From Gaiellasilicea sp963731615 (lineage in GTDB: Bacteria > Actinomycetota > Thermoleophilia > Gaiellales > Gaiellaceae), in assembly GCA_963731615.1 (NCBI GenBank), contig CAVSWD010000002.1, positions 124,001 to 188,000 on the forward strand: a stretch of DNA of 64,000 bases, in the 5' to 3' direction. Shown here piece by piece: positions 44,293-52,794 of this stretch (positions are counted from its first letter, which is position 1; each line of letters opens with the position of its first letter). A program made the position numbers and the translations under genes. The notes beneath the pieces are model-generated. The model saw only the letters and a program-made list of their open reading frames with translations. It searched no databases and was not told the DNA's origin.

Positions 44293-45505
44293 ATGCAGAA
44301 TCGGATTGCAGTCGTCGCCTTTTCGGGCGGCCTCGACACGAGCTGCATCGTCAGCTGGCTGAAGGAGGAGTGGTACGGCTTCGACGAGGTCGTGGCCGTC
44401 CTCGTCGACGTCGGCCAGGAGTTCGACCTCGAGGAGTCGATCGTGCGCGGCCGGGCGGCGGGTGCCGACGACGTCGTGCTGGTCGACCGGAAGGCCGAGT
44501 TCGCCGACGAGCAGTGCGCGCAGGCGATCAAGACCAATGCGCTCTACGAGGGCAAGTACCCGCTCGTCTCGGCCCTCTCGCGGCCGGTGATCGCGCAGGC
44601 GGTCGCGGAGCTGGCGAGCGAGCTCGGCGCCGAGGCGGTTGTGCACGGCTGCACCGGCAAGGGCAACGACCAGCTCCGCTTCGAGCTCTCGTTCAAGGCC
44701 TGCGACCCGGGTCTGCGCGTGATCGCCCCGCTGCGCGACCGGGTGTGGACGCGCGATGAGGAGATCGAGTACGCGCTCGCCAAGGGCATCCCTGTTGCTG
44801 CCACGCGGGAGGCCCCGTTCTCGATCGACGAGAACCTGTTCGGCCGGGCGATCGAGGCGGGCGTGCTCGAGGATCCGTGGGCGGCGCCGCCGGAGGAGCC
44901 GTACGCGCTCACCGGTGATCCCGCAGCAGCGCCGCCGCCGAGCGGAGGTCACGATCGGCTTCGAGGCGGGCGTGCCGGTCTCGCTCGACGGGGAGGAGCT
45001 CGGGCTCGCCGAGCTGATCGCGCAGCTGAATGCGGCGGCCGGCCCGTACGGGATCGGGCGGATCGACATGATCGAGAACCGGGCCGTCGGGATCAAGAGC
45101 CGGGAGGTCTACGAGGCGCCGGCGGCGATCGTGCTGATCCAGGCCCACTCCGCGCTCGAGGACGTCGTGCTGACGAAGGACGAGGCCCGGATCAAGCGCG
45201 GCCTCGAGCAGCGCTGGACCGAGCTGGTCTACGAGGGCCTCTGGTTCAGCCCCGCGCGGGAGGCGATCGATGCATTCGTCGACCGGACGCAGGAGCTCGT
45301 CGACGGGGAGGTGCGCGTCGAGCTGCGACCGAACGCGGCCGCCGTTACCGGCCGCCGGTCGCCGAACATGCTCTACGCCGAGACGCTCGCCTCCTACGGC
45401 ACCGGCGAGACGTTCCCACACGCCGCCGCGGAGGGTTACATCAAGATCGCCTCCTTGGAGGTGGAGCTGGCAGCGGCCCGCGCGCGGGCGAAGACAGAAG
45501 CATGA
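44293..45505 (+). CDS. argG: Argininosuccinate synthase (frameshifted by one base)
   Basis: Joins citrulline and Asp in arginine synthesis. The first frame carries VVAFSGGLDTSCIVSWLKE (ATP site), VVHGCTGKGNDQLRFE and REAPFSIDENLFGRAIE. Near 44930-44941 the frame breaks; the other frame continues EVTIGFEAGVPVSLDG, ...NAAAGPYGIGRIDMIENRAVGIKSREVYE to the stop at 45505. Removing one base in CCGCCGCCGAGCGG restores a 403-residue protein, normal for ArgG. Probably an assembly error. argH overlaps by 4 nt. Confidence 0.92.
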
Positions 45506-46725
45506 GTCTCTGGGCCGGGCGGGTGCGCGGCGGGCTCGATCCGGCCGTGGCCGCCTTTCTCCGCGCGGACGACGCCGAGCTCCTGCCGTACGACTGCGAG
45601 GCGACTGCGCTCCACGCTCGGCGGCTGCACGCCGCCGGCATCCTCGACGACGCCGAGCTCGCGGAGGCCGAAGTGAGGCTCGCCGAGATCGCGGTCGGCG
45701 GTGGGATCGAGCCCGAGGACGAGGACGTGCATACCGCGATCGAGCGCCTGCTCGGCGAGGTCGGCCGCAAGATTCACGCCGGCCGCTCCCGCAACGACCA
45801 GGTTGCTGCCGCGTTCCGGCTTTATGTCGTCGACGCCTGCGCTGAGGCGCGAGCGGGAATCGCTGCGCTCGCGGCGGCCGTGCTCGACCGCGCCGAGGCC
45901 GACGCCGAGACGCCGATGCCGGGCTACACCCACCTGCAGCGTGCGCAGCCGGTCACCGTCGGGCACCACCTGCTCGCGTGGGTCGAGATGTTCGAACGCG
46001 ACCTCGGCCGCTTCGCCTCCGCGGGGGCGGCGGCTGCCCCGAGCCCCCTCGGCGCGGGGGCCCTCGCCGGGTCGACCCTGCCGCTGCCGCCGCCGCCGAA
46101 CCAGCTGCGCAACTCGCTCGACGCCGTCGCCGACCGCGATTTCGCGCTCGACTACCTCTACGCAGCCGCCGTCTGCTTCGTCCACCTCTCGCGGATCGGC
46201 GAGGAGCTCGTGCTCTGGACGACGTCGGAGTTCGGCTTCGCCGTCCTGCCCGACGACGTCGCAACGGGCTCGTCGATGATGCCGCAGAAGCTGAATCCGG
46301 ACGTCGCCGAGCTCGTCCGCGGCAAGGCGGGGACGGCGATCGGCCGGCTGACCGGGCTGCTGGCGACCGTGAAGGCTCTGCCGCTCGCCTACAACCGCGA
46401 CCTGCAGGAGGACAAGGCGCCCGTGTTCGCCGCCCGCGCCGACCTGCGGGGCGCGCTCGGCGCGTTGGCAGTGCTCATCGGCGGCCTCGAGCTCGACCGC
46501 GGGCGCCTGGCTGCCGCCGCCGCCGATCCGCTCCTCCTGGCGACCGATGCGGCCGAGGCGCTCGTGCAGGAGGGCGTCCCCTTCCGCGACGCGCATGAGC
46601 AGGTGGCGAGTGCCGTGCGCGACGGCAGCTTCGAGGCCCCGGACGCAGAGCTGCGCGCGGCGCCGGGCCCGGGCGGCGTTCGCGAGGCGATCGCGGACGC
46701 GCGGGTACGTCTCGCCGCCGTGTGA
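45502..46725 (+). CDS. argH: Argininosuccinate lyase
   Basis: 407 residues of the fumarase/aspartase superfamily. It releases arginine and fumarate. HTAIERLLGEVGRKIHAGRSRNDQV, MPGYTHLQRAQPVTVGHH and the signature GSSMMPQKLNPDVAELVRGK are visible (Leu where most have Lys after QK). ATG overlaps the argG stop. About 50 residues shorter than E. coli ArgH, at the C-terminus. Confidence 0.95.
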   Translation: MSLWAGRVRGGLDPAVAAFLRADDAELLPYDCEATALHARRLHAAGILDDAELAEAEVRLAEIAVGGGIEPEDEDVHTAIERLLGEVGRKIHAGRSRNDQVAAAFRLYVVDACAEARAGIAALAAAVLDRAEADAETPMPGYTHLQRAQPVTVGHHLLAWVEMFERDLGRFASAGAAAAPSPLGAGALAGSTLPLPPPPNQLRNSLDAVADRDFALDYLYAAAVCFVHLSRIGEELVLWTTSEFGFAVLPDDVATGSSMMPQKLNPDVAELVRGKAGTAIGRLTGLLATVKALPLAYNRDLQEDKAPVFAARADLRGALGALAVLIGGLELDRGRLAAAAADPLLLATDAAEALVQEGVPFRDAHEQVASAVRDGSFEAPDAELRAAPGPGGVREAIADARVRLAAV

Positions 46726-46755
46726 CGCCGTCGCGGGTTGCGGCGTATCCACGGT

Positions 46756-47454
46756 ATGAAAACTCGAATCCTTCTCGTTGCAGCTCCGCTCGTCCTCGCA
46801 GCCGTGCTCGCCGCCGCCACCCTCCCCGGGCCGGCCGCCAGCGCAGCCGCCGAGCCGGGCGGCATCACCGTGCAGGGAACCGCCTCCGTCGCGTCGGTAC
46901 CGGATCGCGCCGAGATCTCGTTCGGCGTCGAGAGCCAGGGGCAGACGGCGAAGGCGGCGCTGGCTGCGAACGCCGCCGAGATGCGGCGCGTGCTCGCCGC
47001 GCTCAAGGCCGCCGGAGCGACGGATGTGAAGACGCAGTACGTCTCGGTCTCGTCCCGCCTCGGCGAGCAGAACGAGGTGCAGGGCTACGCGGCGACCAAC
47101 TCCGTCACCGCGACGATCAAGCAGCTCGCGCGCGTCGGAGCAGTGATCGACGCCGCCGTCGAGGCCGGCGCCAACCAGGTCTACGGGCCTTCGCTCTCCG
47201 TCGGCGACCAGAGCGAGCTCTATCGCCAGGCGCTGAAAGCCGCGGTGGTGAATGCGCGAGCAAGCGCGCAGGCGCTCGCCGAGGCGGCGAACGTCTCGCT
47301 CGGCCGCGTCACCGCGATCGTGGAAGGCGGCGGTGCGCCGCAGCCGCTCCCGCTCGCCGCAAGCGTCAAGGCCGACGCGGTCTCGTCGACCCCGATCGAG
47401 GGCGGCAGCCAGCAGACCAGCGCGACGGTGTCGGTCACGTTCGCCGTGTCGTAG
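46756..47454 (+). CDS. Secreted SIMPL-domain (DUF541) protein
   Basis: 232 residues with a signal peptide (residues 1-32) and the SIMPL domain: ITVQGTASVASVPDRAEISFGVESQG, VKTQYVSVSSRLGEQNEVQGYAATNSVTATIK. Family members include BP26/OMP28-like proteins of uncertain function. A short upstream in-frame start (46738) would only extend before the signal peptide. Confidence 0.9.
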   Translation: MKTRILLVAAPLVLAAVLAAATLPGPAASAAAEPGGITVQGTASVASVPDRAEISFGVESQGQTAKAALAANAAEMRRVLAALKAAGATDVKTQYVSVSSRLGEQNEVQGYAATNSVTATIKQLARVGAVIDAAVEAGANQVYGPSLSVGDQSELYRQALKAAVVNARASAQALAEAANVSLGRVTAIVEGGGAPQPLPLAASVKADAVSSTPIEGGSQQTSATVSVTFAVS

Positions 47455-47465
47455 ATTCCCGCCGG

Positions 47466-48482
47466 ATGCGCCGGCTCTGGCTCGTAGGTCTCGCGGCGGC
47501 CGCCCTCGTGGCGGTCGCCGCGCTCTTGCTGGTGGAGCTCTGGCCCGAGGACGAGCCTGCGTCACTGCAGGAGACCGCTGACGAGCTCGCCGAGAGCGGC
47601 GTGCCCGGCGTGATTGTTCGGGTTCGCGACGGCGACGACGTCCGCGAGCTCGCGGCGGGCGAGGCGACGGCCGGCCAGCGCTTCCGGATCGGCAGCATCA
47701 CGAAGACCTTCGTAGCGGCCCTGACGCTCGACCTGGCTCGCCTCGGCATCCTTTCGCTCGACGACGCCGCCGCCGACTACGAGCCGGGTCTCGTGAGCGA
47801 CGCGGACGAGATCACGATCCGCGAGTTGCTCTCACACCGGGCGGGCCTCTTCGACTACACCTCCGATCCGGCGCTCCTTCGCGGCGAGCTCGACCCTCGG
47901 GCGCTGATCGGGATCGCCGACGGCAAGCCGCGGACCCAGGGGTACGCCTACTCGAGCACGAACTACCTCGTCCTCGGCGTCGTCCTCCAGCGGGCCGGGC
48001 TCGCGGCCCTCGACGCAATGCTGAATCGGCAGATCCTCGAGCCCTACCGCCTCGCCGACACGACGTTTGAGGCCGACACGGTCGACGGGCCACATCTGCA
48101 CGGACATGAGCGGCCGCTGCGGGACGGGATCGCGACTGGAAGCCTGACCGATACGAGCGAGCGCACGGCCCGATCCGCCGGGGCTGCCGGCGCCATGGTC
48201 TCGACCGCGGCCGATCTCGACCGCTTCTTCACGCGCCTGCTCGCCAGCGACCTCGGACGGCGTATGGTGCCGCGCGGCGACGAGCGCTACGGACTCGGCC
48301 TGGCGCGATTCGACACCCCGTGCGGCCCTGTCGTCGGGCACACGGGCAACCTCCTGGGCACGATCTCGGTGGTCTGGGCGCGTGGCGACCGGCTGCTGGT
48401 CGTCGCCGCAAACGTGTATCCGCTCACGCCCGAGCAGGAGACCAAGCTGCGTCTCCTGCTCGAGCGCGCGTTCTGCGGCTAG
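47466..48482 (+). CDS. Membrane-anchored serine hydrolase, class C beta-lactamase/esterase fold
   Basis: 338 residues. N-terminal membrane helix (LVGLAAAALVAVAALLLVELW). Nucleophile motif GSITKTF (SxxK), second motif YSSTNY, third HTG in VVGHTGNLLG. Fits D-Ala-D-Ala carboxypeptidase/esterase-like members rather than a proven beta-lactamase. The stop overlaps the convergent amt stop (CTAG). Confidence 0.88.
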   Translation: MRRLWLVGLAAAALVAVAALLLVELWPEDEPASLQETADELAESGVPGVIVRVRDGDDVRELAAGEATAGQRFRIGSITKTFVAALTLDLARLGILSLDDAAADYEPGLVSDADEITIRELLSHRAGLFDYTSDPALLRGELDPRALIGIADGKPRTQGYAYSSTNYLVLGVVLQRAGLAALDAMLNRQILEPYRLADTTFEADTVDGPHLHGHERPLRDGIATGSLTDTSERTARSAGAAGAMVSTAADLDRFFTRLLASDLGRRMVPRGDERYGLGLARFDTPCGPVVGHTGNLLGTISVVWARGDRLLVVAANVYPLTPEQETKLRLLLERAFCG

Positions 48483-49879
48483 GCGGGCTGGCCCGCGGCG
48501 TCCGCGACGGGCGCCGTCGCGTGATGGCGCATCCCGGGCGACAAGGCCGCCGCGTGGGACTCGCTGCCGTAGCCGCCCGGAACGGGGATGTAGAACTCGG
48601 GATAGCCCCACATGCCGTGCTCGGAGACGTCGAGGCCGGCCTGCTCGACGCTGGCGTCGACGCGGATTCCTGCCGTTCGCTTCATCACCCAGAGCGCCCC
48701 GAACGAGAGCGTGAAGGTGAACGCGCCGACGGCCACGATCCCGAGCGCCTGGATTCCGAGCTGGTGGAAGCTGCCCGTGTAGAGCAGGCCGCCCGAGCCG
48801 GTGGCGAGGTTCGACGCGAGCGCCGGCAGCGCGAAGATGCCGGTTGCGAGCGTTCCCCAGACCCCCGCCATCCCGTGCACCGCGACGGCGCCGATCGGGT
48901 CGTCGATCCCGATCGACTCGATCCAGAGCACGGCGCCGACTGCGATTCCGCCCGCAACGAACCCGATCACGATCGCCGCCCACGGTGCGACGAAGCCGCA
49001 CGCGGCCGTGACCGCGACAAGCGCCGCGACGACGCCGTTCAGCAGCATCGAGAGGTCGGGCTTGCGGACGACGAGCCACGAGACCGTGATGCCGCCGAGC
49101 GCACCAGCCGCCGCCGCCACGTTCGTGGTCAGCGCGACGTAGGCGAAGTAGCCGAGCTTGTCGCCGCTCTCGATCCCCAGCGTCGAGCCGGCGTTGAAGC
49201 CGAACCAGCCGAACCAGAGGATCAGGACGCCGAGCGTCGTGTAGGCCATGTTGTGGCCCGGGATCGCGTTCGGGCGGCCGTCGGCGCCGTACTTGCCGAG
49301 CCGCGGCCCGAGTAGCAGCGCGCCCGCGAGCGCGGCCAGCGCGCCTTGGTAGTGGACGACCGTCGAGCCCGCGAAGTCCTGCATCCCGAGGGCGAAGAGC
49401 CAGCCGTCCGGGTGCCAGATCCAGTGCGAGACGACCGAGTAGATGAGGATGAAGACGACGCCGAAGGCGAAGTAGACCCAGAGCTTCGTGCGCTCCGCCA
49501 TCGCCCCCCAGACGATCGCCAGCGAGACGCCGGCGAAGACGACCTGGAAGAGGTAGGCAGCCGAGGCCGGGATCGTCGAGAACCAGGAGAACGGCTCGGC
49601 ACCGATCGCGAGCAGCGTGTCCGCGTCGGGGAGGAAGCCCGAGCCGCCGACCAGACCGTTGCCGCCGTCCCCGAACGCGATCCCGAAGCCGACGAGGTAG
49701 TAGGCGACGCCTGCGAGCGCGAACGTGAGCACGTTCTTGGCCGCGATGTGGCCGACGTTCTTCATCCGCGTCAGCCCGGCCTCGAGGAACGCGAAGCCGG
49801 CCTGCATGAACATCACGAGCACGGCCGCGACGACGACCCAGATCGTCGACGCCGCGATGACGAGGTCGCGGTTGCTCAT
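48479..49879 (-). CDS. amt: Ammonium transporter Amt
   Basis: 466 residues with 11 membrane segments. MQAGFAFLEAGLTRMKNVGHIAAKN, the twin-His region SHWIWHPDGWL (pore His), HYQGALAALAGALLLGPRLGKYG and the second His in AVHGMAGVWGTLATGIF. The cytosolic C-terminus ends HATAPVADAAGQPA and is longer than usual. ATG overlaps the glnK stop. Conducts NH4+/NH3 and is gated by GlnK. Confidence 0.96.
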   Translation of the reverse strand: MSNRDLVIAASTIWVVVAAVLVMFMQAGFAFLEAGLTRMKNVGHIAAKNVLTFALAGVAYYLVGFGIAFGDGGNGLVGGSGFLPDADTLLAIGAEPFSWFSTIPASAAYLFQVVFAGVSLAIVWGAMAERTKLWVYFAFGVVFILIYSVVSHWIWHPDGWLFALGMQDFAGSTVVHYQGALAALAGALLLGPRLGKYGADGRPNAIPGHNMAYTTLGVLILWFGWFGFNAGSTLGIESGDKLGYFAYVALTTNVAAAAGALGGITVSWLVVRKPDLSMLLNGVVAALVAVTAACGFVAPWAAIVIGFVAGGIAVGAVLWIESIGIDDPIGAVAVHGMAGVWGTLATGIFALPALASNLATGSGGLLYTGSFHQLGIQALGIVAVGAFTFTLSFGALWVMKRTAGIRVDASVEQAGLDVSEHGMWGYPEFYIPVPGGYGSESHAAALSPGMRHHATAPVADAAGQPA

Positions 49880-50223
49880 GCCTCCACCTCCGCCAGGTCG
49901 CTGCCGGTGCGGTTGTGGCGGACGTCGAAGACCGGCGTCGTCCAGACGATGCCGTCGCCGGACTCGTGCCCCGTTCTCGCAGTTTCGACGATCGTCTCCA
50001 CGACCACCTCGGCCCGCTCGTCCTCGACGAGGAAGACGAGCATCGCCTTCGGCAGGAAGCGCGACTCGAAGACGCGACCGCGGTACTCGTGCGTGATCCC
50101 GGGCTGCCGGCCGTGGCCGACCGCCTCGAGGACGGTGACGCCGACATGGCCGGTGCGGTCGGTGACGGCGTCCATCACCTCCTCGACCTTGTCCCGCACG
50201 ACGACCGCCTCGACCTTGATCAT
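49876..50223 (-). CDS. glnK: PII signalling protein GlnK-like, lacking the T-loop Tyr
   Basis: 115 residues. PII fold marks: KVEAVVVRDKVEEVMDAV, VTVLEAVGHGRQPG, the T-loop THEYRGRVFESRFLPK, and RTGHESGDGIVW. The position of Tyr51 (nucleotidylated in E. coli and other actinobacteria) is Phe. Between glnA and amt, so it probably blocks Amt when nitrogen is ample, through nucleotide/2-oxoglutarate binding alone. Confidence 0.93.
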   Translation of the reverse strand: MIKVEAVVVRDKVEEVMDAVTDRTGHVGVTVLEAVGHGRQPGITHEYRGRVFESRFLPKAMLVFLVEDERAEVVVETIVETARTGHESGDGIVWTTPVFDVRHNRTGSDLAEVEA

Positions 50224-50232
50224 GCGCGCCTC

Positions 50233-51681
50233 CTAGCAGTCGTAGTAGAGGCCGAACTCGGCCGGATGGGGGCGAAGCCGGACGACGTCGACCTCGTGCT
50301 CGCGCTTCCAGTCGATCCAGGTCCGGATCAGGTCCTCGGTGAAGACGCCGCCGCGGAGCAGGAACTCGTGGTCGGCTTCGAGCGCATCGAGCGCCTCGCC
50401 GAGCGAGCCCGGCACCTGCGGTACGTCGTGGCCCGCTTCCTCGAAGAGGTCGTAGTCGGCGGGTGCACCGGGGTCGAGCCCGCGTTCGATCCCGTCGATG
50501 CCCGCCATCAGCATCGCCGAGAAGGCCAGGTACGGGTTCGCGGCCGCGTCGGGGCAGCGGAACTCGATCCGCTTCGCTTTCGGCGAGTCGGAGTACATCG
50601 GGATCCGAATGCAGGCCGAGCGGTTGCGCTGCGAGTAGACGAGGTTGACCGGCGCCTCGTAGCCGGGTACGAGCCGGCGATATGAGTTGGTGGTCGGGGC
50701 GCAGAGCGCGAGCAGAGCGGGCGCGTGCTCGAGCAGGCCGCCGACGTACGCCCGGGCGAGCTGCGACAGCCCGGCGTAGCCGGACTTGTCCGCCATCAGC
50801 GGCGTCCCCTCCTTCCAGAGGGACTGGTGGCAGTGCATCCCCGAGCCGTTGTCGCCGAAGATCGGCTTCGGCATGAACGTGACCGACTTGCCGTGCGCTC
50901 TCGCGACGTTCTTGACCACGTACTTGTAGGTCATGACCTGATCGGCCATCCGGGTCAGGCTCTCGAAGCGCAGGTCGATCTCGCACTGGCCGCCCGAGGC
51001 GACCTCGTGATGATGGAACTCGCATGGGATCCCGAGCCGCTCGAGCGTCAGGACCATCGCCGTGCGGAGATCGTGCAGCGTGTCGTGCGGCGCCGTCGGG
51101 AAGTAGCCCTCCTTCGGCCGCGAGGTGTAGCCGAGGCCGGGCTTGCCGGAGTTCCAGTGGCCCTCGCTCGAGTCGACCGCGTAGTGGGCGGCGTTCGGGC
51201 CGAGGTCGTAGCTGACCTCGTCGAAGACGAAGAACTCGCATTCCGGGCCGATGAAGCACGTGTCCGCGATCCCCGTCGACCGCAGGAACTCCTCGGCGCG
51301 CTTGGCGACCTGGCGCGGATCGCGTGAGTAGCCCTCGCGGGTGAGCGGATCGGCGATCTCGCAGATCAGCGAGAGCGTCGGCGCTTCCGTGCCGGGATCG
51401 AGGATCGCCGAGGTCGGATCGGGGATCAGCAGCATGTCCGACTCCGAGATCCCCTGCCAGCCGCGGATCGACGAGCCGTCGAAGCCGAGCCCGTCCTCGA
51501 ACGCGCCCGCGTCGAAGGCCCGCAGCGGCAGCGTCATGTGCTGCCAGGTGCCCAGCAGGTCGCAGAACTTGAGGTCGACCATCGAGACGCGCGTCTCGGC
51601 CGCCCACTCGAGCGCCTCGCGTGCGTCGGGCAGCGTCTCGCCGCCGTTCCGCAGGTAATGCCTGTTCTCCAGCTCCGACAT
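50233..51681 (-). CDS. glnA: Glutamine synthetase type I (GSI-beta-like)
   Basis: 482 residues. Makes glutamine from glutamate and ammonia. FDGSSIRGWQGISESDM, CFIGPECEFFVF, FMPKPIFGDNGSGMHCHQSLW and NSYRRLVPGYEAPVNLVYSQRNRSACIRIP are classical. It ends HPAEFGLYYDC, the GSI-beta style end. The adenylylation loop reads PADYDLFEE, so the E. coli Tyr397 position is Phe. Start ATG 51681 after GAGGGAGG. First gene of glnA-glnK-amt, with an attenuator-like leader. Confidence 0.96.
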   Translation of the reverse strand: MSELENRHYLRNGGETLPDAREALEWAAETRVSMVDLKFCDLLGTWQHMTLPLRAFDAGAFEDGLGFDGSSIRGWQGISESDMLLIPDPTSAILDPGTEAPTLSLICEIADPLTREGYSRDPRQVAKRAEEFLRSTGIADTCFIGPECEFFVFDEVSYDLGPNAAHYAVDSSEGHWNSGKPGLGYTSRPKEGYFPTAPHDTLHDLRTAMVLTLERLGIPCEFHHHEVASGGQCEIDLRFESLTRMADQVMTYKYVVKNVARAHGKSVTFMPKPIFGDNGSGMHCHQSLWKEGTPLMADKSGYAGLSQLARAYVGGLLEHAPALLALCAPTTNSYRRLVPGYEAPVNLVYSQRNRSACIRIPMYSDSPKAKRIEFRCPDAAANPYLAFSAMLMAGIDGIERGLDPGAPADYDLFEEAGHDVPQVPGSLGEALDALEADHEFLLRGGVFTEDLIRTWIDWKREHEVDVVRLRPHPAEFGLYYDC

Positions 51682-51715
51682 CCCATCCTCCCTCTCTTCT
51701 CGGACCACAAAAAAA

Positions 51716-51744
51716 GCGCCCAGAGCTCGAGAGCTCTGAGGCGC
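51716..51744 (-). terminator. Intrinsic terminator inside the glnA leader
   Basis: On the minus strand GCGCC-U-CAGAGCU, loop CUCG, AGCUCUG-GGCGC, then seven U (51715-51709), 28 nt before the glnA start. There is no minus-strand gene upstream that it could terminate (the neighbour is divergent), so it must act on the glnA transcript itself. Confidence 0.85.
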
Positions 51745-51777
51745 CATAGCCTCGGATCCACCTGCGCCGGCGGAACC
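51738..51777 (-). promoter_or_regulatory. Tandem hexaloop hairpins (ANTAR-site-like antiterminator) in the glnA leader
   Basis: Hairpin 1: GGUUCCGCC (51777-51769) with GGUGGAUCC (51762-51754), one U-U mismatch and one G-U pair, loop GGCGCA. Hairpin 2 abuts it: GAGGC (51753-51749) with GCCUC (51742-51738), loop UAUGGC. The 3' arm of hairpin 2 is part of the terminator's 5' arm, so the two are mutually exclusive. Both loops have G at position 4. Confidence 0.6.
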
Positions 51778-51784
51778 TGCTCAG

Positions 51785-51790
51785 AACCTA
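51785..51790 (-). promoter_or_regulatory. -10 box (TAGGTT) of the glnA-glnK-amt operon
   Basis: Predicts transcription start at A51778, one base before hairpin 1, and a leader of about 97 nt. Confidence 0.5.
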
Positions 51791-51840
51791 CCAGGGCACA
51801 CGGATGGACGCCAACCGCCGCGCTGGTATCGTCGGCGCGG

Positions 51841-51864
51841 ATGAAATTCCTCGCTCACATCTAG
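51841..51864 (+). CDS. Possible 7-residue leader peptide (MKFLAHI) before the ABC exporter
   Basis: ATG AAA TTC CTC GCT CAC ATC TAG, 8 nt after a TATCGT -10-like box and 84 nt before the ABC ATPase. It is followed by a hairpin GCCCGC/GCGGGC (51881-51899). Could be a regulatory upstream ORF; no direct evidence of translation. Confidence 0.3.
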   Translation: MKFLAHI

Positions 51865-51948
51865 AACACCCGTTGCCGCGGCCCGCCGTAGTAGCGGGCG
51901 TCGCGTGCTGTGTTCCTGGAGTTTCGTGTCAGCGAAGGAGTTTTTGAG

Positions 51949-52794
51949 ATGTCCGAGGTTGTCGAATTGCATCGTCCGTTCCCTGCCGTGGAGGTCCACG
52001 ACCTCCGCAAGGTGTTCTCGCGCCGCGACAAGAAGGCGGGCCGGTTCGCGCGCAAGAAGCGGGCGGCGCTGGAAGGTGTCACGTTCACGATGGAGCGGGG
52101 GGAGTGCGTCGCGATCCTGGGCCAGAACGGCTCCGGGAAGTCGACGCTCGTGCGGCTGCTGTCGACGCTGCTTTTCAGCGACGGCGGCAGCGCGCACGTC
52201 TTCGGCCACGACGTCATGACCGACCCGCGGCCGGTGCGGAAGCTCGTCAACCGCGTCTCGGTCGAGGCGAGCTTCTTCAAGAAGATGTCGGCCGGCGAGA
52301 ACCTGCACTACGCGGCGCGCTACTACGGGATGGGCCCCAGGGAGACGCGGGTGAAGATCCCGGAGATCCTGACGCGGGTCGGCTTCCCGATCGACCGCCG
52401 TACCGAGCCGATGGAGAACCTCTCGCGCGGGATGCAGCAGAAGGTCGCGCTCGCGCGGGCGCTCCTCACCTCGCCGGTGCTGCTGCTGCTCGACGAGCCG
52501 ACGACGGGTCTCGATCCGCGCTCCAAGCTCGAGGTGCAGACGTTCATCCGAGAGGTGCGGAAGTCGCACGACGCGACGATCCTGCTCTGCACGCACGACC
52601 TCGCCGAGGCGGAGGCGCTCGCGGACCGCGTGGGCGTCCTGGACCGGGGCGAGCTGCTCTTCCTCGAGACGGTGCCCGAGATCCTGAAGCGCTTCGGCGT
52701 GGAGACGCTCGAGGAGGCCTTCTTCAAGGCGACCGGCCGCGAGTTCGAGGCCGAGGTGGACGAGGACGACGAGGAACGGGAGGTGTTCGCATGA
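51949..52794 (+). CDS. ABC-2 type transporter ATP-binding protein
   Basis: 281 residues. Walker A GQNGSGKST (about residues 59-67), Q-loop region, signature NLSRGMQQKVALARALL, Walker B LLLLDEPTTGLDP and switch His in LLCTHDLAEAE. DrrA/NodI-like with an acidic tail (EDDEERE). Ribosome site AAGGAG 8 nt before ATG. The permease follows with 4-nt overlap. Substrate unknown. Confidence 0.93.
   Translation: MSEVVELHRPFPAVEVHDLRKVFSRRDKKAGRFARKKRAALEGVTFTMERGECVAILGQNGSGKSTLVRLLSTLLFSDGGSAHVFGHDVMTDPRPVRKLVNRVSVEASFFKKMSAGENLHYAARYYGMGPRETRVKIPEILTRVGFPIDRRTEPMENLSRGMQQKVALARALLTSPVLLLLDEPTTGLDPRSKLEVQTFIREVRKSHDATILLCTHDLAEAEALADRVGVLDRGELLFLETVPEILKRFGVETLEEAFFKATGREFEAEVDEDDEEREVFA

Noticed and set aside
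44281..44312. ArgR (ARG box) operator over the argG start
   Set aside because: The AT-rich sequence has only a weak, imperfect palindrome; the extended -10 promoter explains the composition.
44930..44945. Programmed ribosomal frameshift in argG
   Set aside because: No slippery heptamer or downstream pseudoknot is evident, and other unrelated genes carry the same kind of one-base break.
47466..48482. Antibiotic-resistance class C beta-lactamase
   Set aside because: Motifs fit the broad serine hydrolase/DD-peptidase family with an HTG third motif and a membrane anchor; no specific resistance features.
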